From: Saccharothrix luteola
GTDB lineage: Bacteria > Actinomycetota > Actinomycetes > Mycobacteriales > Pseudonocardiaceae
Assembly: GCF_020859565.1 (NCBI RefSeq)
Contig: NZ_JAJHUO010000036.1
Coordinates: 39,249 to 103,248 of the forward strand
Length of the DNA stretch: 64,000 nt
Direction of reading: 5' to 3'
Part shown: positions 1 through 9,108 of the stretch, one piece after another
Layout of the letters: each line of letters begins with the position of its first letter
Numbering within the stretch: the stretch's first letter is position 1
Made by a program: the position numbers and the translations under genes
Notes under the pieces: model-generated
Seen by the model: the letters and a program-made list of their open reading frames with translations, nothing else
Database searches by the model: none
What the model was told of the DNA's origin: nothing

Positions 1-1269
1 CGTGGAGCGATTCGGATGATCGAGGCGCTCGCCCAGGTCGTGTGCACCGCCATCCAGGTCGAGGCGGAGGCCCACGGCCCGTCGACCGTTTTCCGGGTGC
101 GGCTGCCGTCCGGCGAGACGTCCTCGCTCACCACGCTCGACGTGCGGCTGAACGCCATCGGCTTCTCCTCCGAGCAGGACCTCGTGTACGGCGTGGACCA
201 CCACGGCAGGCTCGTCGCCCTCGACCGGACCGGCCGGGTGGTCGGGAAGGCACCGCGCCCCTCGCCGATGCTGCGGAACGCGACGGCGGGCGTGGTGGTC
301 GACGAACGGCTGGTCGTGCGCGTCGGTCCGTGGCTGAACTCGGTCGACATCGACCGGAACAGCCCCACGTTCGGGCACGTGCTGCACCAGGCGTGGTTGT
401 GGCCGGCGGAGGGGACGACGGTCGACGACTTCGACCTCAACCCGGACGACGGCCTGCTCTACGGCGTCGCCACGCACGCCCACGGCTACGGCGTGGTGGT
501 CAGCATCGACCCGGACACCGGCCGGACGAGGGCCGTGCCCGGCGCCGGCCGGTTGCCCGGCGGCAGCAGCTACGGCGCGGTGACCCTCGCGCCGGACGGC
601 GCGCTGTACGCCACGAACAACAACCAGGGCGGTCGCAGCACGTTGTGGCGGGTGGCGCTGGACGGCTCGGGCGTGGTCACGGAGATCTCGTCCCGGAAGG
701 CCCTGCACACCATCGACTCGTCGGGCTGCCTGACCACCATCCCGATCCCCACCACGACCACGACACCGCCCACCACGACGACGACACCGCCCACCACCAC
801 GACGACCACCCCGCCCACGACCACGACAACCACGACCACTCCGCCCACGACAACGACCACCACCACCACCACCACACCGCCCACGACGAAGACGACCACG
901 CCACCGACGACGACCAGGACGACCACCACAACCCCGCCGCCGACGACCACCACCACCATCGCCCGGACGACGACCACGACAACCACCACCACAACCACGG
1001 TCCGCCCCGCACCCGCGGCGCCGCCGTACATCCCGCCGCCGCTGCGGACCACCCCGCCGCCGAACCCACCACCCCCGCAACCACCACCACCCGCGGAACC
1101 GCCCCCGCCCCCACCACCGGCCGACATCGAGGTGCCGGACCGGCGGGTGGAGACCTTGGCGCCGACCAACAACACGGTCCGCGACCAGCGGCGCTGGGGC
1201 TTGACCGCGATCCTGCTGATCTTCGCCGCGGGCGCGCTCGCCCGCCAGGCCGCGAGCAGGCGCCGGTAG
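1..1269 (+). CDS. Thr/Pro-rich secreted, membrane-anchored protein (3' part)
   Basis: The frame is open to the window edge, so the gene is 5' truncated; the first in-window ATG (16) is probably not the true start. The sequence ALAQVVC near the beginning looks like the end of a signal peptide (ALA then mature Gln). The next 230 residues carry repeated GVD/LYGV/LYATNNN segments that resemble a beta-propeller-like DUF6923-type domain. A low-complexity stretch of Thr and Pro (about residues 240-330) and a Pro-rich stretch follow. A hydrophobic helix with an Arg tail at the C-terminus suggests a membrane anchor. Role unknown; probably a cell-surface protein on a stiff, glycosylatable stalk. It converges on urtE with one base between the stops. 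Confidence 0.7.
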   Translation, partial: RGAIRMIEALAQVVCTAIQVEAEAHGPSTVFRVRLPSGETSSLTTLDVRLNAIGFSSEQDLVYGVDHHGRLVALDRTGRVVGKAPRPSPMLRNATAGVVVDERLVVRVGPWLNSVDIDRNSPTFGHVLHQAWLWPAEGTTVDDFDLNPDDGLLYGVATHAHGYGVVVSIDPDTGRTRAVPGAGRLPGGSSYGAVTLAPDGALYATNNNQGGRSTLWRVALDGSGVVTEISSRKALHTIDSSGCLTTIPIPTTTTTPPTTTTTPPTTTTTTPPTTTTTTTTPPTTTTTTTTTTPPTTKTTTPPTTTRTTTTTPPPTTTTTIARTTTTTTTTTTTVRPAPAAPPYIPPPLRTTPPPNPPPPQPPPPAEPPPPPPPADIEVPDRRVETLAPTNNTVRDQRRWGLTAILLIFAAGALARQAASRRR

Positions 1270-1270
1270 G

Positions 1271-1966
1271 TCAGACGGCCAGCATCCGGCGCACCTCCTC
1301 GTCGTGCAGCTCCTCCGTCGCGCCCGCGCGCACGACCTCGCCCGCGTCCATCACCACGTAGCTGTCGGCCAGCCGCAACGCGAAGTCCAGGTACTGCTCC
1401 ACCAGCAGCACGGTCAACCCCACCTCCCGGTGCAGCCGGTCGATCGCCGCCTCGATCTCGTCGATCACCGACGGCTGGACGCCCTCCGTCGGCTCGTCCA
1501 GCACGAGCAGCCGGGGCCGGGTGATCAACGCCCGCGCGATCGCCAGCTGCTGCCGCTGACCACCGGACAGGAAGCCGGCCGGCCGCTTGGCCAACTGCCG
1601 CAACGCCGGGAACACGTCCAGCGCCTCGTCCACCGCCGCCGGGTCGCGGTGCCCGGTGGCCTCCAGCGTCACCCGCAAGTTCTCCCACGCGGTCAGCTGC
1701 GGGAACGAGACGTGGCCCTGCGGCACGTACGCCATGCCCGCGCGCACCCGCAGGTGCGTCGGCAGCCGCGTGATGTCCTGCCCGTCGAACGTGATCCGGC
1801 CGGCCGTGGGCGTGAGCGTGCCCATCACGGTCTTCAGCAACGTCGTCTTGCCGACCCCGTTGCGGCCCATCACGCACACCAGCGACCCGGCGGGCACCTC
1901 CAGCCCCACGCCGAACAGCACCCGTGCCCGCCCGTAGGCGGCGTCCACCCCGGACACCGACAGCAT
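1271..1966 (-). CDS. urtE: Urea ABC transporter ATP-binding protein UrtE
   Basis: One of the two ATPases that power high-affinity urea import at the cytoplasmic membrane. It has Walker A GRNGVGKTTL, Walker B LLVLDEP and signature LSGGQRQQ, and the YVPQGH segment typical of the branched-chain/urea LivF/UrtE branch. At 231 aa it is normal for the family. The ATG at 1966 overlaps the urtD stop by one base (TGATG), so translation is coupled. It is the last gene of the urtABCDE operon. Assignment to urea rather than branched-chain amino acids rests on the gene order and on the UrtA-like binding protein. Confidence 0.9.
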   Translation of the reverse strand: MLSVSGVDAAYGRARVLFGVGLEVPAGSLVCVMGRNGVGKTTLLKTVMGTLTPTAGRITFDGQDITRLPTHLRVRAGMAYVPQGHVSFPQLTAWENLRVTLEATGHRDPAAVDEALDVFPALRQLAKRPAGFLSGGQRQQLAIARALITRPRLLVLDEPTEGVQPSVIDEIEAAIDRLHREVGLTVLLVEQYLDFALRLADSYVVMDAGEVVRAGATEELHDEEVRRMLAV

Positions 1967-2715
1967 CACGTGACCGCCTTCCCCTTGGCCCGACCCAGGT
2001 ACACCTCGCGCACCCGCGGGTCCTCCTGCACCTCGGCGACCGAACCCTCGCGCAGCACGTGACCCTGGTGCAGCACGGTGACCTTGCGCGCGTACTTGCG
2101 CAGGAACTCCATGTCGTGCTCCACCACGACCACCGTGTGCGTCGAGGCGATCCGGTGCAGCAGCTCGCCGGTCCGCTCCCGCTCCGCACGGCTCATGCCC
2201 GCCACGGGCTCGTCCAACAGCAGCAGCTTCGGCTCCTGCACCAGCAGCATCCCGATCTCCAGCCACTGCCGCTGCCCGTGCGAGAGGACACCGGCCGGCT
2301 TGTCGGCCGACGCCGTGAGGTCCGCCGTCTCCAACGCCGAGGCCACCGCGTCGGACACGCCGCGCCGCCGGCGCAGCAACGACCGCAGCGGCAACCGGAA
2401 GCTCTCCGCGAGGTCCAGGTTCTCCACCACGGTCAGCTCCTCGAACACGGTCGCGGTCTGGAACGTGCGGCCGACGCCCATCCGCACGATCCGGTGCTCC
2501 TTCTGGCCGACCAGTTCCCGGCCGCCGAACCGCACGCTGCCCGTCACCGGCCTGGTCAGCCCGGTGACCACGTCGATCAACGTCGTCTTGCCCGCGCCGT
2601 TCGGCCCGATCAGGAACCGCAGCTCGCCCTCCTCGACGGTGAGGTCCAGCCCGTCGATCGCCGCGAAACCGTCGAACACCACGCGCAGCCCGCGCACCTC
2701 CAGCAGCGCCGTCAC
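1966..2715 (-). CDS. urtD: Urea ABC transporter ATP-binding protein UrtD
   Basis: Second ATPase of the urea importer, LivG/UrtD type. It has Walker A GPNGAGKTTL, signature LSHGQRQW (His in place of the usual Gly, common in UrtD), and LLLLDEPVAGM as Walker B. The GTG start at 2715 lies in a GTGA overlap with the stop of urtC, so the two are translationally coupled. The product is 249 aa, the usual size. A longer open frame exists upstream but is only the shadow of urtC. Confidence 0.9.
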   Translation of the reverse strand: MTALLEVRGLRVVFDGFAAIDGLDLTVEEGELRFLIGPNGAGKTTLIDVVTGLTRPVTGSVRFGGRELVGQKEHRIVRMGVGRTFQTATVFEELTVVENLDLAESFRLPLRSLLRRRRGVSDAVASALETADLTASADKPAGVLSHGQRQWLEIGMLLVQEPKLLLLDEPVAGMSRAERERTGELLHRIASTHTVVVVEHDMEFLRKYARKVTVLHQGHVLREGSVAEVQEDPRVREVYLGRAKGKAVT

Positions 2716-3764
2716 GCCGTCACCTCCACCGCGGCGACCCGCCTGCGCGACGAGAACCGGTGGCGCAGCGACTCGACCACGCCCGCCAGGCCCTTCGGCG
2801 CGAACACCAGCACCAGGACGAACAGCCCGCCTTGCAGGTACAGCCAGCCCTCGGCGAAGTCCTCGCTGAACAGCGTCTTGGCGTAGTTGACCGCGATGGC
2901 GCCCGCGATCGCGCCGGCCAGCACGAACCGCCCGCCGACCGCCACCCCGACCAGCAGCTCCAGCGACGGCACGATGCCGAGCAGCGCGGGGGAGATGATG
3001 CCGACCACGGGCACGAACAACGCGCCCGCCAGCCCGGCCATCACCGCCGAGACGGTGAACGTGATCGCCTTGACCACGGCCGGGTCGTAGCCGAGGAACC
3101 GCACCCGGTCCTCGCCGTCGCGCACGGCCACCAGCAGCCGGCCGAACCGGCTGCGCACCAGCAGCTTCGCCACCAGGAACGTCACGCCCAGGACGAGCGC
3201 CGTGATCGCGTACACGGCGCGTTGCCCGTTGGGATCGGTGAGGTCCAGCCCGAAGAACCGGCTGAAGTTCGTCATCCCGTTCGTGCCGCCGGTCAGGCCC
3301 TGCCGGCCCACCAGCAGGATCACGAACGCCGCCGCCAACGCCTGTGACAGGATCGCGAAGTACGCGCCGCGCACGCGTTGCCGGAACACGAGCAACCCCA
3401 ACAGGAACGCCACCAGTCCGGGTACCAAGACCACGGCCGCCAGCGCGAACACCGGGTTGCCGAACGGCTTCCACAGCGCGGGCAGCTCCTCGACGCCGCT
3501 CCACACCATGAAGTCCGGCAACCCGGCGGACCCGGCTTCCTCCAGCTTCAGGTACATGGCCATCGCGTAGCCGCCCAGGCCGAAGAACACGCCCTGGCCG
3601 AGAGTCAGCATCCCGCCCTGACCCCAGGCCAGCGCGATGCCGACCGCGACGATCGCGAAGCACAGGTACTTCGCCAGCAACCCGAGGCGGAACGGCGAGA
3701 GCGCCAACGGCGCCAACGCCAGCAGCACGACGCACGCCACGAGGGAGATGCGACCCCACGTCAT
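2712..3764 (-). CDS. urtC: Urea ABC transporter permease UrtC
   Basis: LivM-type integral membrane permease, 350 aa, with about nine hydrophobic segments. It has the conserved GQGGMLTLGQGVFFGLGGYA region near the N-terminus and the EDRVRFLGYDPAVVKA loop that contacts the ATPase. It pairs with UrtB to form the channel. The ATG at 3764 sits in an ATGA overlap with the urtB stop (3761). UrtC-type members often carry the longer insert around VWSGVEELPALWKPF that is seen here. Confidence 0.9.
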   Translation of the reverse strand: MTWGRISLVACVVLLALAPLALSPFRLGLLAKYLCFAIVAVGIALAWGQGGMLTLGQGVFFGLGGYAMAMYLKLEEAGSAGLPDFMVWSGVEELPALWKPFGNPVFALAAVVLVPGLVAFLLGLLVFRQRVRGAYFAILSQALAAAFVILLVGRQGLTGGTNGMTNFSRFFGLDLTDPNGQRAVYAITALVLGVTFLVAKLLVRSRFGRLLVAVRDGEDRVRFLGYDPAVVKAITFTVSAVMAGLAGALFVPVVGIISPALLGIVPSLELLVGVAVGGRFVLAGAIAGAIAVNYAKTLFSEDFAEGWLYLQGGLFVLVLVFAPKGLAGVVESLRHRFSSRRRVAAVEVTA

Positions 3765-4636
3765 ACCAACGCCCTCCCCTTCAGCACGAACATGCCCTGC
3801 GGCCGGACCTGGAGGAACGCGATGATCGCCACGAACACCAGCACCTTGGCCAGGCTCGCGTCCGTCCAGAACTCCAGGTAGCTGTTGAGGAAACCGAGCG
3901 CGATCGCCGCCAGCACCGCCCCGCGCAACTGGCCGAGCCCGCCCGCGACCACGACCAGGAACGCGTCCACGATGTAGAAGGTGCCCAGGCTCGGGCCGAC
4001 CGGGCCGACGAGCGTCAACGCGACACCCGCCACCCCGGCCAGCCCCGAGCCGAGCAGGAACGTGAACCGGTCGACCCGCCCGGTGGCGATGCCGCTGTAC
4101 GCGGCCAGCTCCCGGTTCTGCACCACCGCCCGCATCCGGCGGCCGGCGGGCAGCCTGGTCAGGTACAGCCACACCCCGACCACGCACACCACCGCCAGCA
4201 CGATGATGAACACCCGGTTGTGCGGCAGGCGCACGCCGAGCACGTCGACGCCGCCCACCAACCAGCCCGGCGCGGTCACCTGCACGTTCGGCGCGCCGAA
4301 GACGTCACGCGCCAGCTGTTGCAGCACGAGGCTCACGCCCCAGGTCAACAACAGCGTGTCCAACGGCCGCCCGTAGAACCGCCGGATCAGCGACCACTCC
4401 AGCAGCAGCCCCATCAACCCGGCCACGGCGAACGCGACCGGCAGCGCGATGAGGAACGACTGGCTGGTGAGACCCTGCAAGAGGTACGCGGTGTAGGCGC
4501 CCGCCATGATGAACTCGCCGTGCGCCATGTTGATCACGCCCATCTGGCCGAACGTGAACGTCAGGCCGAGCGCGATGAGCAGCAGCACCGCCGCGATGCT
4601 CAACCCGATGGGCAGCTGGTTGGCCAGCGCGCCCAT
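3761..4636 (-). CDS. urtB: Urea ABC transporter permease UrtB
   Basis: LivH-type permease, 291 aa. The N-terminal segment GQMGVINMAHGEFIMAGAY is the family hallmark, and the RAVVQNRELAAYSGI loop is the ATPase-coupling helix of UrtB-type permeases. About eight membrane segments are visible. The ATG at 4636 overlaps the last base of the urtA stop (TGATG). Actinobacterial UrtB proteins of this length lack the long N-terminal periplasmic domain seen in some proteobacteria. Confidence 0.9.
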   Translation of the reverse strand: MGALANQLPIGLSIAAVLLLIALGLTFTFGQMGVINMAHGEFIMAGAYTAYLLQGLTSQSFLIALPVAFAVAGLMGLLLEWSLIRRFYGRPLDTLLLTWGVSLVLQQLARDVFGAPNVQVTAPGWLVGGVDVLGVRLPHNRVFIIVLAVVCVVGVWLYLTRLPAGRRMRAVVQNRELAAYSGIATGRVDRFTFLLGSGLAGVAGVALTLVGPVGPSLGTFYIVDAFLVVVAGGLGQLRGAVLAAIALGFLNSYLEFWTDASLAKVLVFVAIIAFLQVRPQGMFVLKGRALV

Positions 4637-5853
4637 CAGCTCAAGCCCCCGGCCCAGTCGTAGCTCTTCAGGTACGGGTCCGGCTTGATCGGGCCGGGGG
4701 AGGACCACACCTCCTTGATCTGGCCGTCCGCCTGCACCAGGCCGATCCGCGCGGTCTTGGCGACGTGCTGGTTCTCGCCGTCGATGGTGGTCGTGCCCTC
4801 GGGAGCCTCGATCGTGATGCCGCCCGCGGCCTTCTTCACCGCCTCGACCTCCGTCGTGCCCGCCTTCTTCACCGCCTCCGCCCACAGGTGCACGGCGTTG
4901 TAGCCGGCCTCCATCGGGTCGGACGTCACCTTGTCCGCGCCGTACTTCGCCTTGAACGCCTTGACGAACGCGTCGTTCGCGGGCGTGGTGGTGGTCTGGT
5001 AGTAGTTCCACGCCACGAGGTGCCCGGCCACGTTCTCCGGCCCGATGCCCTTGACCTCTTCCTCGGCGACGCTCACCGACACCACCGGCGTGGCCTGCGG
5101 CGTGACGCCGGAACCGCGCAGCTGCTTGAAGAACGCCACGTTGCTGTCGCCGTTGAGGGTGTTGAACACGGCGTCCGGCTTGGCGTCGACGATCTTGTTG
5201 ACCAGCGTGCTGTACTCCGTGTGGCCGAGCGGCGTGTACTCCTCGCCCAGGATCTCGATGCCCTTGGCCGCGGCGTACGCCTTGATGATCTTGTTGGCGG
5301 TGCGCGGGAACACGTAGTCGCTGCCCACGAGGAACAGCTTCTCCTTGCCCTGCGCGGCCAGGTAGTCCAGCGCGGGCACGATCTGCTGGTTCGTCGTCGC
5401 GCCGGTGTAGAAGATGTACGGCGAGCTCTCCAGCCCCTCGTACTGCACCGGGTACCACAGCAGCGCCTTGTTGCGCTCGAACACCGGCAGCATCGCCTTG
5501 CGGCTGGCGGAGGTCCAGCCGCCGAACACCGCCGCCACCTTGTCCTGCGAGATGAGCTTCTGCGCCTTCTCCGCGAACGTGGGCCAGTCCGACGCGCCGT
5601 CCTCGGTGACCGGGACGACCTTCTTGCCCAGCACGCCGCCCTTGGCGTTGATCTCCTCGATGGCCAGCAGTTCCGCGTCGCGCACGGTCACCTCGCTGAT
5701 GGCCATCGTGCCGCTCAACGAGTGCAGGACGCCGACCTTGATCTCGTCACCGGAGGCCCCCGCGCCACCGCCGGGCTCGTCGACGCAGGCCGTCGCGAGC
5801 AGAGCGGGCAGCAGGAGGGCGATCAGACCGCGGCTGAAGGTTCTGGGACGCAC
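4636..5853 (-). CDS. urtA: Urea-binding lipoprotein UrtA
   Basis: Extracytoplasmic substrate-binding protein, 405 aa. The signal peptide ends in a lipobox (LATAC, Cys about residue 23), so the mature protein should be lipid-anchored outside the membrane. The body shows the family pattern: VGVLHSLSGTMAISE, AVFGGWTSASRKAMLPVFE and YPVQYEGLESSPYIFYTGA. The GTG start at 5853 is preceded by a clear AAAGGAG ribosome-binding site six bases upstream. It is the first gene of the operon. Actinobacterial urt operons are often under nitrogen control, but no convincing GlnR box was found upstream. Confidence 0.9.
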   Translation of the reverse strand: MRPRTFSRGLIALLLPALLATACVDEPGGGAGASGDEIKVGVLHSLSGTMAISEVTVRDAELLAIEEINAKGGVLGKKVVPVTEDGASDWPTFAEKAQKLISQDKVAAVFGGWTSASRKAMLPVFERNKALLWYPVQYEGLESSPYIFYTGATTNQQIVPALDYLAAQGKEKLFLVGSDYVFPRTANKIIKAYAAAKGIEILGEEYTPLGHTEYSTLVNKIVDAKPDAVFNTLNGDSNVAFFKQLRGSGVTPQATPVVSVSVAEEEVKGIGPENVAGHLVAWNYYQTTTTPANDAFVKAFKAKYGADKVTSDPMEAGYNAVHLWAEAVKKAGTTEVEAVKKAAGGITIEAPEGTTTIDGENQHVAKTARIGLVQADGQIKEVWSSPGPIKPDPYLKSYDWAGGLS

Positions 5854-6115
5854 CGGCGGCTCCTTTCGGGCAGGTGGAACCGAGAAGCTATGAACCGCGT
5901 GTTGCGTGCCGGGCGCGCGAGGTTACGTTCGCGTGGCCAACTCCTCACGGTATGGAGTTGTGACCTTCCGCGCTCACCTTGCGCGGTCGTCGTGTCATCC
6001 GTTCGGCCGTCGGCCATCGTCCGAAGGTGCGACACCGCCGGGCACCTTCGACCGACGATCGCGAACGGCCTTTCGTCCTACGTTCGCCGGGTACCTGATT
6101 CGGGGGAGGTGGGTC

Positions 6116-7246
6116 ATGGGCGGACGAATCGTGGCGCTCGACGTGCTGCGCGGGGTGGCGATCCTGGGCACGTTCGGGACCAACGTGTGGGCTTTCACGC
6201 ATCCGCAGGGGGTGATGGGCTTCCTGGCCGGCTTCGGCTCGGGCGCGGGCGACACCGCGACCGCGTTGCTGCAGATGATCACCAACGGGAAGTTCCTCGG
6301 CCTGCTGTCGATCATGTTCGGCATCGGCCTCGCGATCCAGCACCGCTCCGCCGAACGGCGGGGGCAGCGGTGGCCCGGGTGGTACCTGTGGCGCTCGGCG
6401 CTGCTGCTGTTCGAGGGCTTGCTGCACTACGTGCTGGTCTTCGAGTTCGACGTGCTGATGTTCTACGCGGTGGTGTCCGTGCTGGTGGCCTACCTGGTGG
6501 GGCGCAGCGGGCGGGTCCAGGTCGGCTGGATGGTCGCGATGGGCGCGGCGAACCTGGGGATCGTCGGCCTGATCACGGTGGCGCTGCTGACCGACGTCAC
6601 GACGGTCGGCGATCCGGGGTTCGTGCCGGCCACGGACAGCTGGTGGGACGGCGTGCGGGCCAGGGTCGAGCACTTCGCGGTCTTCCGGGCCGAGGGGTTC
6701 CTGGTGCTGCCGCTGAGCGGGCTGCTGTTCCTGGCGGGTGCGCGGCTGTTCAAGGCGGGCGCCTTGGAGAACTCCGCCCGTGGCGCCCGGATCCAACGGC
6801 GGCTGGTGGTGTGGGGCCTCGGGGTCGGCGTGCCGCTGAACGTCACCACCACGCTCGCCGGCGCCGACTGGTTCGCCGTCGACCGCTACGTGTGCGCGCC
6901 GCTGGTCGCGTTCGGGCTGCTCGGCGGGATCACCGCGCTGGTCAACCGGATGCGGGCCGACGCGGGCCCGGTGCGCCGTGGCGTCACGGCGGTCGGCCGA
7001 TCGGCGTTGAGCTGCTACGTCGGCCAGAACGTGATCGCGTCCGTGCTGTGCTACGAGTGGGGTCTCGGCCTGGCGCGGCGGTGGGGTCACCTGGGCCCGT
7101 GGTTCACCGGCGGGGTGTGGCTGGTGGTCGCCGTGCTGCTGGTGGTGGGCGCGTCGTGGTGGATGCGGCGGTTCGAGCGCGGCCCCGTGGAAACGGTGTG
7201 GGACTGGGCTTACCGCGCGCCGCAACGACGTTCGGTCACGGCCTAG
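6116..7246 (+). CDS. DUF418 family multi-pass membrane protein
   Basis: 376 aa integral membrane protein of the YeiB/DUF418 group. The N-terminal ALDVLRGVAILGTF motif and the C-terminal LSCYVGQNVIASVLCYEWGLGL region are typical. About ten hydrophobic helices are visible. The family is related to membrane acyltransferases, but a biochemical role is not established. The start at 6116 is chosen because GGGGGAGG lies seven bases upstream and because the DVLRG motif always lies near the N-terminus; the frame is open further upstream. It is divergent from urtA across about 260 bases. Confidence 0.85.
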   Translation: MGGRIVALDVLRGVAILGTFGTNVWAFTHPQGVMGFLAGFGSGAGDTATALLQMITNGKFLGLLSIMFGIGLAIQHRSAERRGQRWPGWYLWRSALLLFEGLLHYVLVFEFDVLMFYAVVSVLVAYLVGRSGRVQVGWMVAMGAANLGIVGLITVALLTDVTTVGDPGFVPATDSWWDGVRARVEHFAVFRAEGFLVLPLSGLLFLAGARLFKAGALENSARGARIQRRLVVWGLGVGVPLNVTTTLAGADWFAVDRYVCAPLVAFGLLGGITALVNRMRADAGPVRRGVTAVGRSALSCYVGQNVIASVLCYEWGLGLARRWGHLGPWFTGGVWLVVAVLLVVGASWWMRRFERGPVETVWDWAYRAPQRRSVTA

Positions 7247-7303
7247 CCCGCGGGCGGCACGGGCGTGGCACGGCGGTGATCAGGTGGCCAATACGCTGCC
7301 TGT

Positions 7304-8194
7304 ATGAGTCCTCTCGACGTGGACACCAGGGTGCTGCGGTACTTCGTGGCCGTGGCCGAACGCTTGAGCTTCACCGGGGCGGCGCGGGCCCTGTACGTTT
7401 CGCAACCCGCGTTGAGCAGGCAGATCAGGCAGTTGGAGACCGACCTGGGCGTCGAGTTGTTCGTGCGGACCGGCCGGGAGGTCCGGCTGACGGCGGCGGG
7501 CGGCGAGCTGCTGCCGTTGGCGCGCAAGGCGTTGGACGAGTGGCGGGACGCGGTGCGGTCGGCGCGTTCCGCGGCGGCGGCTGAGGCGAACGTGCTGAGG
7601 GTCGGGTTCGTCACGTCGGGCGGTGGCAGCGTGGCGCGCCGGGCCCGGGCGGCGTTCGCCGAGCAGCGGCCCGACGTGACGATCGAGCCGAAGCGGTGCG
7701 ACTGGGGCGGCGAGCCGGACGCGTTGCGGCAGGGGTTGGTGGACGTGGCGTTCGTCTGGCTGCCCGCCGACACCGACGGCCTGCGCACCCACGTGGTGGC
7801 GACCGAGGCGCGGTACGTCGCCCTGTCCCGCGGCCACCCGTTGGCGGCGCGTGAGTCGGTGGGCATCGCGGACCTGCGCGACGAGCCGCTCATGTGGACG
7901 CGCAAGGCGCCGAAGGCGTGGGTGGACTGGTGGGCCGTCAACCCGCGGCCGGACGGCGGCGAACCCGTGTGGGGACCGGAGAACGACAACGCGGACGAGA
8001 TGCTGGAGCACGTCGCGGCCGGCGCGGCGGTGTGCTTCGGCCCGGAGTCGATGGCCGAGTACTACGCGCACCCCGACCTGGCGTGGCGGCCGGTGACCGA
8101 CATCGAGCCGCTGCGGATCGCGGTCGGGTGGGTGCCGGAGACGGCCCGGCCGGTGGTGCGCGCGTTCGTGGAGACCACCGTGCGGCTCCGGTAG
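7304..8194 (+). CDS. LysR-family transcriptional regulator
   Basis: 296 aa. The N-terminal winged helix-turn-helix (residues 7-65) contains LRYFVAVAERLSFTGAARAL and VSQPALSRQIRQLE. A LysR substrate-binding domain follows, with a WVDWWAVNPRP segment seen in actinobacterial members of this branch. A TACGCT hexamer at 7292-7297 sits six bases before the ATG and no Shine-Dalgarno is visible, which fits a leaderless mRNA. No divergent target gene is present, so the regulated gene and ligand are unknown. Confidence 0.85.
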   Translation: MSPLDVDTRVLRYFVAVAERLSFTGAARALYVSQPALSRQIRQLETDLGVELFVRTGREVRLTAAGGELLPLARKALDEWRDAVRSARSAAAAEANVLRVGFVTSGGGSVARRARAAFAEQRPDVTIEPKRCDWGGEPDALRQGLVDVAFVWLPADTDGLRTHVVATEARYVALSRGHPLAARESVGIADLRDEPLMWTRKAPKAWVDWWAVNPRPDGGEPVWGPENDNADEMLEHVAAGAAVCFGPESMAEYYAHPDLAWRPVTDIEPLRIAVGWVPETARPVVRAFVETTVRLR

Positions 8195-8247
8195 CCTCCA
8201 TCACCGAAACGCTGTTATCGTACGGGCCGAGCAACCTGGGGGATGCC

Positions 8248-9108
8248 GTGGTCGATGAGCAGTGGCCTGTGGTGCGGGACGTGCTGTCGGACGTGACGGG
8301 GAGGTTCGCGGACCTCGTCGCCGCGTCGGACCCGAGCGCGCTCGCGACCGCCGACTGGACGGTGGCGGACACGGCGGCGCACGTCGTCGCCATCGCCTCG
8401 ATCTACACCACGTTGCTGGCACCGGGCGGCGGGGAGGTGGCCGACCCGAGCCTCGCCGAGCGCATCCCCGCCGTCACCGTGGACACCGTCGCCAACCTGA
8501 ACGACCTGGCGCTGCGGCGGTTCACCGAGCGCGACCCCGCCGCGCTGAGCGCCATGCTGCGGTCGATGGTGGCCTCGATCCTGGACATCACGACGGAGGC
8601 CGACCCAGAGCGGACGGTGCCGTGGCTGGGCGCGTCCCGGGTGCCGATCGCGGGCGTGCTGGCCCACCTCGTCAACGAACTGCTCGTCCACGGGTGGGAC
8701 ATCGCCCGGGGCGTCGGCACGCCGTGGTCGATCCCGGCGCGGGAAGCCGCGTTGTTCTTCGAGCTGTTCCTCGTCGGCATGATCCGCAACGACGTCGGCG
8801 GCGTGCTCGACGGCGAACCGCCCAGCGACCGCCGCGTCGCCGTGGCGTTCCGCTCCCGCCACACGACCCCGGTGACGATCGTCCTGCACCAGGGCCGGGT
8901 GTCGATCGGGGAGCCGGGCGAGCCGGTCGACGTGCGCCTGACCTTCGACCCGGCCGTGCTGAACCTGGTGCTGTTCGGCCGGGTCAGCCGCGCCCGTGCC
9001 GCGGTCACGGGCAAGCTGCGGGTCGCCGGGCGACGCCCGTGGTTGCTGCCCGCGTTCCTGCGCAAGGTGCGCCTGCCGACGAACTCCCTGCCCTTGTCCG
9101 CGGGCTAG
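8248..9108 (+). CDS. TIGR03083/maleylpyruvate isomerase-like protein with SCP2-like C-terminus
   Basis: 286 aa. The N-terminal half is a DinB-like four-helix fold of the actinobacterial maleylpyruvate isomerase-like group (WTVADTAAHVVAIASIYTTLL, HLVNELLVHGWDIAR). The C-terminal part resembles an SCP2 sterol-carrier-like domain (VDVRLTFDPAVLNLVLFGRVS). GTG at 8248 is preferred because GGGGGA lies about five bases upstream and TATCGT (8216-8221) is a plausible -10. The frame is open further upstream but overlaps the LysR gene. Function unknown; members are often thiol-related enzymes. Confidence 0.75.
   Translation: MVDEQWPVVRDVLSDVTGRFADLVAASDPSALATADWTVADTAAHVVAIASIYTTLLAPGGGEVADPSLAERIPAVTVDTVANLNDLALRRFTERDPAALSAMLRSMVASILDITTEADPERTVPWLGASRVPIAGVLAHLVNELLVHGWDIARGVGTPWSIPAREAALFFELFLVGMIRNDVGGVLDGEPPSDRRVAVAFRSRHTTPVTIVLHQGRVSIGEPGEPVDVRLTFDPAVLNLVLFGRVSRARAAVTGKLRVAGRRPWLLPAFLRKVRLPTNSLPLSAG

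Noticed and set aside
5890..5970. Possible GlnR box upstream of urtA
   Set aside because: GTCAC-N6-ATACC is present on the minus strand but the second half does not fit GAAAC, so it was not listed. The 7-bp inverted repeat CAACTCC/GGAGTTG here is also unassigned.
4765..7584. Long plus-strand open frame across urtA and the DUF418 gene
   Set aside because: Shadow of real genes on both strands, with low-complexity Arg/Gly/Val composition and no family motif.
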